Shown here one piece after another: positions 55,680 through 64,000 of a stretch of DNA of 64,000 bases; the first letter of the stretch is position 1; each line of letters begins with the position of its first letter. The position numbers were made by a program, and so were the translations under genes. Where the stretch lies: NCBI GenBank assembly GCA_026545765.1, contig CM048839.1, positions 15,500,566-15,564,565 on the forward strand, in the 5' to 3' direction. This stretch comes from Plantago major. Taxonomy: Eukaryota; Streptophyta; Magnoliopsida; Lamiales; Plantaginaceae. The notes under the pieces were generated by a model. It was not told the origin of the DNA and made no database searches. It was given only the letters and a program-made list of their open reading frames with translations.

Positions 55680-57598
55680 GAGAAAATTACATTTGGTACC
55701 CCTTAAATTGACCCCTTCACAGATTGGTCCCTTCTATTCGAACAATAACAGATTGCCCCCTGTAGTTGACCAAAACTAAACAACACTTCTCTCTCCTGCC
55801 ATGTGGATTTAATTTTCTCTCTCCTTAAAAGAAAAGTTAAAACAAATTAAAATTTCTTACATTAATTAAAATAAAGCAAAAATAACAGATGGATCTATCT
55901 GTAATTAGCTTCCACAAATACAGGGAGCTATCTGTAATTGATTTTCAGGTAATTTTTGCTAATAAAAGTCCAAAAATACATGCACTAAAAATAATTTCCT
56001 CATAAACTTCTATGTAATTGATTGAACTTAATTATGTCCCTCTAAATCGTATGTGGGAATTGGAGGGAAATTTTATCCCCAAATTTCAGCCCGGACCCTA
56101 AATAGCTATTTTAGTTATTTGTGGCTTGGATGATAATGAAGTACTAGTAGTGATTAGTTATTTTAATTTCAGTTTAATGTATTTTTGTCGAGTGATCACA
56201 ATTATCTCTTTTGTGGAATGTATTATAAGAACTTGTGATCAAATCACCATGTAATTTGCTTATGTTTACAATGAAATGAAGATGATTAAATGGTGAAAAA
56301 CCATTGTTAATGTTGTCTCTTGTTGTTATTGTTGGTGGAGAGAGCAATAGAAATGCATTAACAGAATATCCATTAAACATAAGAACTGAAAGCCAATTAT
56401 GGAAGAACAGGGAGCAATTACATCAAATATATGAACCTAATTTGATGAGCTCATCCACATGCTTAGCAGCCTCTTGAAGAAATGCATTATGCCACCTAGC
56501 TTTCACCATAATATGTCGTGGCCAGTTGAATATCCAAGACAGTCATGGAAGTCGTGAGTACAGATGCTCTCGGACGAAGCTCGTCAGAGTGGCCACACAC
56601 TCAATGTGAATGAGCCTTGAAGCAATGTTGGAAGCCCTCATACGTGGTCCAACTGCTTGATCATTGGTGTTCATTTCTCTTCATGAAGTTGCTAGTTTTT
56701 AGCAAGTAGAGTATTCAAATAGTTTCCATGTTCGTCATTATGTATGTTTCCATGCATTCAAATATGTTAGTCTTATTATGTGACTCATCATACAATAAGA
56801 GTATAGCAAATTACTCAATCCCCACATGAGATGATGGGCGAATCTTTCTTTGATAACCCTTAATTTCCATTGTTACTTGTTGTTTCTTGCTTGTCGCTTC
56901 TTGATGGTTTGTATTTATAGGTAAATTATAAAGATGAATGCATGGATATGGACATGAAAACAATGGAAGAATTGAATCTGACTCTTGGAATATGTATAAT
57001 TGACCTTTGACCTTCATACATTGATAGTTTCTGATTTGTATTCGTGATATGCATTCAATCAATATAGGGACCTGGTGTATTTATTTGAAGTCAATAAAGG
57101 GACCTAGTACATTCTTCAGCATACAGAGAAATGATTAGGAAATAGATTAATTGACTGATTACCTGAAATTACTTGAAATTTACCTAAATTGACTAAACAA
57201 AATCTAAGCTAAATTACAAATAAGTCCAGTTGGAAATTGATTTAAATCAATTACAAATAAGTCCCTGAATTTGTGATTGCTAATTACAGACACATCCAAC
57301 AGCCTGTGTCACCAAATAAAGGAGGAGAAAAGAAAAGGAAAAAGAAAAGAAAATAGGAAAACAAAATTAAAGAAACTCAAAAATCAAAATATTCAATGGC
57401 ATTTTCGTTATTATTACCAACTTTGGTCGACACATCAGCAAAAAGCAATTCCATGTCATCATCAAGTTTGACTTTTGGACCCATTTATAATATTGAAAAT
57501 TGCTCAGTTCAATTTTTGGATGTAACTGTTATTATTCGAATAGAAGGGTTGAATTTGTTATTAGATCGAATTTAAGGGGTACCATAAGAAATTTGCCC
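55680..57598. mobile_element. Non-autonomous MULE with perfect 9-bp target duplication
   Basis: Ends GAGAAAATTACATTTGGTAC and, inverted, GGGCAAATTTCTTATGGTAC continue as matching arms through CCCCTTAAATT and CCCTTCTATTCGAA to about 80 bp. TTGTTATTA is repeated at 55671-55679 and 57599-57607. 9-bp duplications and long arms define Mutator-like elements. 1,919 bp with no transposase; the interior may hold acquired sequence (56433-56690). Confidence 0.92.
56433..56690 (-). other. Candidate captured gene fragment inside the MULE
   Basis: This part has a more even base composition than the rest of the MULE. The minus strand has a 43-codon ORF, MNTNDQAVGPRMRASNIASR then LIHIECVATLTSFVREHLYS, stop at about 56550, and a further open stretch FLQEAAKHVDELIKLG. 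I do not recognise a family. Pack-MULEs commonly carry host exons; capture here is inference. Confidence 0.3.
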
Positions 57599-57720
57599 TT
57601 GTTATTATTATTATTACAAAATAATTTCTTGATTCGATTCGTTTGATTTGATTCGATTCGATTCGGTTCCATTGATTCGATTCGATTCAAAAAATTGCAG
57701 TTGAAGAGAACAGAGCCTTA

Positions 57721-58279
57721 TACGTTGTTTGCATTGGCGAATTCAGGAGTAAAATTGAGCGGGTCAAAACATAATTACAATACGAAAAATTTCATGAAAA
57801 ATTATAGATAAATTTTAAAATCATGAACAATCTTATTAAATAACAATATTAAAAAAAACATGTTTACACCTAGTAACCCATATTATTTTTACTTTCAATA
57901 AGTTATGGAAAAAACCATTTTTAACAAGTGTACAAAATCACACTAATGTTTTTTTAAATATATTACTTGAAAATAAAAATTACATTAGAAAATTACAATA
58001 CTTAAGATTTAAAATTAAAACACTTGAAATTGAAAATTACAACACTTGAAATTAAAAAATAAAAATAATTGAAATTGAGAACTACAACAATGAAAGTACT
58101 ACATTCAAATCCTAGTTATCATACCCGAGAACCTCATACGCTTCCTTGTAGATCTTCTTCTCGCCGTCTTTCAATTCTACCCTCGAATCCATTTTAAATG
58201 CGTTTATATTTTTCAAGTGCGTTTTTATGTTTTTTAGTGTCTGTATTTTCTTTTCTACATGTTGGTCCAGATAACGGCA
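57721..58279. other. Spacer, no gene
   Basis: AT-rich; the 57970-58090 stretch has loose repeats of acttgaaattgaaaattacaa. Nothing coding recognised. Confidence 0.4.
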
Positions 58280-58740
58280 AAGTAAAAGACTAGAGGGGGG
58301 GGGGGGGGGAGGGGGGTAAATAGTCTTTTAAAACTTTTGTCGATAAGCACAGTTTCTCATATATCTGTGAGGATATCTGATACTTAATTTCAGAGAGCGG
58401 AAGACTTTTCTGTGATAAGTGCACGTGCTCAGCAAGATATGTGTAAATACTTTGCAAGGTAAATAAAGCAAGTAATAAATGCATAAAGTAAATAACACAA
58501 GTCTTTTATAGTGGTATCTGAAGGTGGCGTAATCCTTCAACTAATCCACTTCGGCCTTTCTCAGACCTAGAATCCACTAAGACAGATAATTGAGGTAACC
58601 TTACAAGTATCTTCTCTCGATTCCTAAATACACTAGGTTTCCAACCAAGTGTTCCCCCTGAGTTATTCCCCGGCTTTCTCAGCCAAGTACTTCATGTACT
58701 CTTAAATCTTATAAAGAATTTGTAAGTCTATCAGGAGACT
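58280..58740. repeat. Dispersed repeat with G-run, retroelement-like
   Basis: It begins gactagagggggg and contains blocks such as acacaagtcttttatagtgg, cttcggcctttctcag and ccaaccaagtgttccc. I associate this string of blocks with long plant retrotransposons (possibly Copia/Sirevirus internal sequence), but assignment is from memory and no protein domain is visible. Confidence 0.3.
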
Positions 58741-59170
58741 TAGGAGTTCTTCTCTTCTATATTGGAGATAGTGGTGGATTATTTTACATGAAGGATTTGG
58801 AAATATTAAAATATGTATTATGACGTTTGGTACACTTATAAATCTTATACAAAAACTATTTATTTTAGAAATAATGAAACATATTTGCATTCATGATTGA
58901 TAAATTTATCACTAATTACTAACTTTTCACCAATTATATATGATAATATGTTTAATCCTTTCTCATAAGTATCAATCTCTCCACTTTCTGGAAGATTAAT
59001 ATATGTCAATAATACCGGACCAGCATGATTTATGCATTTGACCCTGTAATAAATAATATTTACTAAACACTATATTAAGACGGATAAGTTATGTTAATAT
59101 ACCATAATTTGTTATAATATAATTTAGAGAACGGCTCCTTACTCTTCATTGAAAATTGCTTTGTAATACT

Positions 59171-59262
59171 AATTGTAAAATTTCATATCTTGATCTGTCT
59201 GTGTTGGATAAGATCCACCAAATTGTAAAATTTCATATCTTGATCTGTCTGTGTTGGATAGA
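59171..59262. repeat. 45-bp tandem duplication
   Basis: aattgtaaaatttcatatct followed by tgatctgtctgtgttggata occurs twice, identically, separated by about 8 bp. Probably recent. Confidence 0.85.
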
Positions 59263-59425
59263 TAAGTCCGCAAGATCCCTTGGTGGCTTAATTGGTAACT
59301 TTACTCGAACCAAATCCTATATCATATGATTTTATAACGTCTCAACCAAGCGGAACAACATAACTATAACATTAGTTGGGCTCATATTAGACAATATTTT
59401 TTTGGGCTTAATTAACGCAATCAAG

Positions 59426-59514
59426 AAACAACGATATTAATTAACTTCATATACTTCATCAATTATTTGTAAGTAGGTGCCACAATAACACGCGTAGCGT
59501 GTTCCTACATTCTA

Positions 59515-59515
<1 letters not shown>
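59426..59515 (+). mobile_element. Helitron 3' terminal segment, family B, copy 2
   Basis: Perfect hairpin AACACGC-GTA-GCGTGTT (59487-59503), then CCTACATT and CTAG (59512-59515), followed by T in a TA repeat. Homologous to the minus-strand copy at 45284-45385. The 5' end was not located. Confidence 0.85.

Positions 59516-59549
<34 letters not shown>
59516..59549. repeat. TA microsatellite
   Basis: About 16 TA units immediately after the Helitron 3' end. Confidence 0.9.
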
Positions 59550-59551
<2 letters not shown>

Positions 59552-60061
59552 TTTTGTAAGTTGTTCCTTCTTTATTTTTCAGTCTGTAATTTGAATATTT
59601 ATAAATAATATTGGCTTAATGATAGGCTAAGTGTGGTTTGTGTTAAGACATGTCTAAATTATGTATTTACTATAATTATGGTAAAAAATGTTTTATTGTT
59701 CATCAGTCACTATTCATAGTTACTATTCACGGCAGAATCATGAATTAAAAAAGATTTCTATTACTCACTAAAAATAAGATAGAGAATGTTTGGTATTGGA
59801 ATCCGGCGTATTAATATATTCCGATAGACATATAAAGGTACTGTTTGCCCCTCTAAGCCGAAAGAAATGGCGTCTCTGGGCTATTTTGTACTGATAATTA
59901 TGTCTTGAGAAATATCTTAATATTGACAGATTCTATCCCAGTAATAAGTCCTGATGTCTTCTTATTTTTAGTCCGTAATCTGAATTCCGATTAATGTAAT
60001 GATTTTTGCTTGAATAATGTAATGTATGGATCAAGTGGTTTTGTGATCCATGAATCGAAAG
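59550..60061. other. Leader-side flank of the caulimovirid
   Basis: No ORF of note. It may include viral leader or host sequence; the viral left limit is not defined. Confidence 0.35.
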
Positions 60062-60077
60062 TGGTATCAGAGCCATG
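60062..60077 (+). other. tRNA-Met primer-binding site of the caulimovirid
   Basis: TGGTATCAGAGCCATG, complementary to the 3' end of initiator tRNA-Met, as used by caulimovirids. About 55 bp upstream of the first coding region. Confidence 0.8.
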
Positions 60078-60131
60078 TTATCAGTAAGCACATAATTAAG
60101 ATAAGTCTTAACACAAACACTGTTTTTAATC

Positions 60132-60926
60132 ATGAATATGATTAGAAGAAAGGATACTGTTAAAAACAGTAGACGAGAGGAATTTGATATCCCTCAAAAT
60201 TTAGACTTATTAAATAGATGGACAATTCCTAGAATTGAGCCTAAGGTCATTTACAAATTAGGAACTTTTGAGAAATTAGGTTTAAAACAGGTAGTAAAAA
60301 CTACTGAGGAATATGTCTCACTAGATAATGATGAATTAGTAATAACATTACTTAGTGAAAAAGATATAGCTGTTTATAAAAACCTTTACGAATTTCTTCA
60401 TATAGGTTTAGTGCAAATTGCTTTTAAACCTTTAACTCTAGAAGGATTACCTGAGAGTTTGATAGCTGCTCTTAGAGATGGTCGAAACCTAGACTGGAAA
60501 AAATCTTTAATAAGAATTATACAGTCTAGTTTGGCTCATGGTCCAGTCTATTTTGATGTCTATCCAAATTTACAATTATCTTTATCGGATATTAATATTT
60601 TAGACTCCTTAACATTAAATGTTAAGACTAATGGTTATAATTATATTGCGGGTACAGAAACTATATGTATTTGTTATAGGATTTATTATAAACCTCTGTT
60701 TACTTTAAATCCGCACTGCCGAAGGGTTGATAAACCTTTAAATGAAACCATTTTAATTGAAACTAATTTTAGCAAGTCTAAGATTACTACTTCAAGATCT
60801 ATTAAATGGGAAGAAATAGATTTTCCAGAAAATTGGACGATTCAACAGGCTGTGCCCTCACAACCTGTTATTCAAAATAATTTAATAGATGTTATCCAAA
60901 CACCTGAAGGTTTGGTAAAAATGTAG
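60132..60926 (+). CDS. Caulimovirid movement-protein region (fossil)
   Basis: 264 codons with pattern expected for the 30K-superfamily movement protein: VYKNLYEFLHIGLVQIAFKP (about residues 84-103), LRDGRNLDWKKSLI, SLAHGPVYFDVYPNLQLSLS and NGYNYIAGTETICICYRIYY. These movement proteins form tubules that pass virus through plasmodesmata. It is the first coding block after the primer-binding site. Part of a broken fossil. Confidence 0.75.
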   Translation: MNMIRRKDTVKNSRREEFDIPQNLDLLNRWTIPRIEPKVIYKLGTFEKLGLKQVVKTTEEYVSLDNDELVITLLSEKDIAVYKNLYEFLHIGLVQIAFKPLTLEGLPESLIAALRDGRNLDWKKSLIRIIQSSLAHGPVYFDVYPNLQLSLSDINILDSLTLNVKTNGYNYIAGTETICICYRIYYKPLFTLNPHCRRVDKPLNETILIETNFSKSKITTSRSIKWEEIDFPENWTIQQAVPSQPVIQNNLIDVIQTPEGLVKM

Positions 60927-61201
60927 TTTGAAAATAATAACGATTTAATAGGATCATCTTTGAGACTTGGTAAGTCTTCATCATTGAGATCTTTTATATC
61001 TCCTATAGACTATGTAGTTGATACTCCTTCCAGGATGTCAACCTCTGCTAAAAGCAGGATACAAAAGTCTGTTGAAACCATACAAGAGGATCATATAGAT
61101 GAACTCAGAATAAATAAAGATCGTGATAATATTGTCAGAGGAGTTAATTATACTCAAAGTGAAGCAGATATAACTGCATTAGAAATGGAATTTCGTTATT
61201 A

Positions 61202-63766
61202 ATGAATATAAATCATCTAATTGATTTTAGTCCTGGCTCTCTGGCTAGGCAAAAGATTACGACTGAATTTAATTCACCTAAATGGGAGCCTTTTAAAAAT
61301 TGGTTTTTTACAAACTTTTCTCAAAAAGAAAAAATTTCTATCCAAGAAGAATTTTATAAAGATTGTGGAAAACATAATACTATGATTCCATTTGTTCCTT
61401 GGTTTGTTTCTAAATATGTGGAACAATATATTTCAGTTTTAGAAAGAAATTATAAACTTTCAACGGGGAAAACTTTACAACAAGTATATCCTCCGCAACA
61501 GTATTTTCAGATTGAAAAAGGAAATCATAGTTTCCTAGCTTTTGGAAAATTACTAGAGGATGAAACTCTACCAGTAACTTGTAAACAAATAAATAGAATG
61601 ATTGAACAACAGAATTATACAAATCTGTTTATAAATGTCCTTGGAGAACATTTAATTTCTCTAAGTGAAAGGGTGGAATTAGTCTTAAAAACTATTAACC
61701 CTAATCTTCCTTCAAACCCTAATCTTCCTTTAAAATAAAAGGAAAAGGAACAGGATTCAGCCTGTCCTAATATCCAACCACCCCCTGAAATAGTAGACTT
61801 TAAATTAAAGTCTATGAAGGAGCTCGAGAAATTCTTAATTGAAAAATTTAAGGATATGAAAGTTACAACCCTATATGATGTTGTACAAGAAAATCCTGAT
61901 TACAAACGAGTAATCAATGATGAGATTAATAGCTGGGAAAATGGGCTGATAGACCTACCCAGAGAATGTACTATTATAGGAGACCTTCTCCTATAGATAC
62001 TTTACACGAAGAACAAGAATATATCCTGAATAATAGTTACAATGGCAAAAACATCTATGAATGGAACTTAAATGCTTATGCCGATAGGCAAATTTATAAT
62101 ATGATTCATAGAATGCTTATGTACTCTACAATTTGTAAGACAAATGGTAACACTGATAAAAATGTTGCAAAAATGATTGTTGCTGGTTTTACAGGACAAT
62201 TAAAAGGATGGTGGGATAATTATCTTTCTCCTGAAGGAAAATATCATATTTTTAATACTGTAAAACAGGAAGATCAAGGCTCAGTTGAGAATGCAGTTTA
62301 CACTTTAGTAGTTACTATTATTGAACATTTCACCGGAAGATATTCCGACAACAGTGAAAATATTAGAACTGTTTTGCAGAATTTAAGATGCAAAACATTG
62401 ACTGATTTTAGATGGTATAAAGATACTTTTTTTAAATAGGGTAATGGAATTACCTGAATGCAATAGTCCACATTGGAAATCAAAATTTATTGATGGACTT
62501 CCTGCATTATTTGCAGAAAGGGTTAGAAAAAATCTAAGAAAAGATAAAGTTTCTATCCCTTATGAAGATTATACTTATGGCAAGTTAATTGGAACTTGTA
62601 TACAAGAAGGCTTAGCCTTACGTAATGAGATTAAATTAAACCAACAAATTAAAAGACAAAATTTAAAAGAAAAAGCCCAGTTGGGACAGTTCTGTGACCA
62701 ATTTGGTATGGATGTACCATCCACTTCAAAACCCCATAAGTCAAAAGACAAGCTGGCTTATAAGAAAAAAAAGAAGAGACATTACTCTCCTAGAAAATTA
62801 GAAATCCGTAAACACAGAAAAGAAGACAGAGAAGAAAGAAAGCGGATTCGAAAGAAACTTATAGTTTGCCGCCAATGTGGTAAACTTGGTCACTTTGCAA
62901 CAAATTGTTGGACCAAGCGAAAAATAAACAGATTAAAAGCTGATGACGATTTAAAAGAAACTCTTTCAAAAATACTTTTGAATTCTGATGAAGAAAAGAG
63001 TATGGACTCTTCTGATGAATCAGATACTTCTAATAGTACTGAAGAAGAGAACCTAAAAGTTCTTGAGCAAGAATTAGTATTGTCTGATTCAGAATCAGAT
63101 TGTGAACCTTGTATACTTGGAAAACCATGTATTAGAAAACAAGGAGACACAGATAATGATAAATTCTTTAATAAAAAATTTAACAATATTCTTTCACAGT
63201 TTCAAGGAACTGATTTAAATGTTTTGGATGGTAATAATATTATCGAGTTTCTGAAAATAATTAAAGATCATGAGTTAAGATCTAAAATTATAGATCAGAT
63301 GGAAAATATTCCTAGTACTTTTTCGACTTTGCCAGAACCAATGGTTCTCCCAGAAGATTTTAGAAAAAATGAGCCTTACTTTATGTCAGAAGTTTATAAA
63401 CTTCTAAAACAAAGAAGGACAGTTGAAACTCCTACTTCTACTCATGATTTAAAAATAGAAGTTGAAAATCTTAAAAAAGAAATACAGGTTTTAAAAAGAG
63501 AAAATAAATTAATAGACTATCGAGTTTCTAAACTTGAAAATTATACAAAAGAAACTGATCATTCTGCTACTAGTGGATCAAGTCGTAGTAAACCCATAGC
63601 TCAACATTTTGATTCACAAGTATATGATAATTTTCTTTCAACTTTAGAAATGGTTATATCCCAAAAATGGTATATCAAAGTTACCTTATTAATTGATGAC
63701 TATTTCTCAAAAGAATTGACTGCTCTCATAGACAGTGGTGCAGATTTAAATGTCATACATGAAGGA
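61202..63766 (+). CDS. Caulimovirid coat-protein and protease-start region (fossil)
   Basis: Blocks include WFFTNFSQKEKISIQEEF and VPWFVSKYVEQYISV (61290-61440), AGFTGQLKGWWDNYLSPEGK (about 62182-62240), LPECNSPHWKSKFIDGLPAL (62450-62510), a Lys/Arg-rich stretch, the CCHC knuckle CRQCGKLGHFATNC (62867-62908), an acidic Ser-rich region and a coiled-coil-like stretch (63450-63540), and finally LTALIDSGADLNVIHEGL, the aspartic protease active-site region, where the Tourist-like element interrupts. GWWDNYL and the knuckle are coat-protein marks in this family. Broken. Confidence 0.75.
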
Positions 63767-63769
63767 TTA

Positions 63770-64000
63770 AGGCTCTGTTCTTTTCAACTGAAAACCCATT
63801 CGATTCGATTCGATTCGATTTCGTCTTGATTCGATTCAAATTTCGTCTTGATTCGGCTCTCTTGATTCAACTTTCTTGATTCGACTCTCTTAAGTTCATT
63901 AAATTCATATTATTATTATTATTATTATTATTTTATCATTTATTTACACAACTCATCTTTTGTACGAGGAAAATAAGAAAATTTATCCAATTGAGATATT
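63770..64000. mobile_element. Tourist-like element, family T, second copy (runs off window)
   Basis: AGGCTCTGTTCTTTTCAACTG directly follows TTA (63767-63769). Then come TTCGATTCGATTC and CTTGATTCGA repeats, and the (ATT)n plus cgaggaaaataagaaa stretch shared with 54840-55000. The right end is outside the window. Confidence 0.85.

Larger units (their letters stand above)
54789..57717. mobile_element. Tourist-like element, family T, containing a MULE
   Basis: Left end GCCTCTGTTCTCTTTAACT and right end AGTTGAAGAGAACAGAGCC are inverted and flanked by TTA (54786-54788; 57718-57720). Near the ends are TTCGATTC/TTCAGTTC short repeats. Without the nested MULE it is about 1.0 kb. A second copy starts at 63770 and shares the ttcattaaattcata ... 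cgaggaaaataagaaa stretch. Confidence 0.85.
60062..63766 (+). mobile_element. Endogenous caulimovirid (plant pararetrovirus) fossil, 5' part of genome
   Basis: Order on the plus strand: initiator tRNA-Met primer-binding site, movement-protein region, coat-protein region with a CCHC knuckle, start of an aspartic protease. That order is characteristic of Caulimoviridae, and the arrangement is most like petuvirus/florendovirus genomes, although the genus is not settled from this part. The copy is broken at several points (about five or six), lacks the polymerase within this window, and is cut by a Tourist-like element at 63770. Long surviving open stretches suggest moderate age; with one copy I cannot date it. 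Confidence 0.85.

Noticed and set aside
59278-59325. tRNA-like or SINE promoter (tggcttaattggtaa ... actcgaacc)
   Set aside because: The A-box-like and B-box-like parts are far too close together for a tRNA or Pol III promoter, and no cloverleaf forms.

Overview
Plant nuclear DNA, almost certainly an angiosperm and probably a eudicot. The evidence is a plant-type QALGGH zinc-finger gene, Tat-lineage Ty3/gypsy elements, a 5S-bearing Cassandra LTR, Stowaway, Tourist and MULE elements, and an endogenous caulimovirid. The window is gene-poor: the only convincing host gene is a single-exon C2H2 zinc-finger/EAR repressor at 43178-43726 on the minus strand. I see no tRNA, functional rRNA, CRISPR array or bacterial-type operon.

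Layout. 1-5.5 kb: a solo LTR (target duplication AATTC), an older LTR-like stretch with four GC-rich repeats, and a second LTR fragment split by a 388-bp hAT element (8-bp duplication CCCAAAAC), then a Stowaway MITE. 5.5-22.9 kb: a decayed intron-bearing Helitron helicase gene cut in two by Tat element 1 (8224-21958, minus strand, duplication GATGG). 23.1-23.4 kb: a PIF/Harbinger MITE. 23.8-39.6 kb: Tat element 2, same family but plus strand, carrying a nested 2-kb solo LTR. 41.6-42.8 kb: a PIF/Harbinger element with a transposase remnant. 43.2-43.8 kb: the zinc-finger gene. 44.9-54.3 kb: AT-rich spacer with a Cassandra LTR, a Helitron end, a 5'-truncated LINE, a foldback element, several MITEs, MULE-type gene remnants, a poly(A) retroposon and a 30-bp minisatellite. 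54.8-57.7 kb: a Tourist-like element containing a MULE with a perfect 9-bp duplication. 59.5 kb: a second end of the same Helitron family. 60.0-63.8 kb: a caulimovirid fossil interrupted by a second Tourist-like copy that runs off the window.

The most unusual content is the region between integrase and 3' LTR in both Tat copies. Opposite to gag-pol it holds three separately spaced TATA boxes, a multi-block gene of the 'putative gypsy-type transposon' kind with intron-like gaps, a small uncharacterised ORF with a CACGNMH motif, and two hairpins. All of these recur in both copies although the two elements lie in opposite orientation. This looks like an antisense accessory module with its own promoters. 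The antisense ORF class is known for Tat elements; the three-promoter layout and the hairpin-bearing leader are what I would follow up.

All LTR elements and the caulimovirid are treated as fossils: both Tat copies and the caulimovirid are broken. Boundaries backed by terminal motifs and target duplications are firm; others are approximate and said to be so. All alignments were done by eye.
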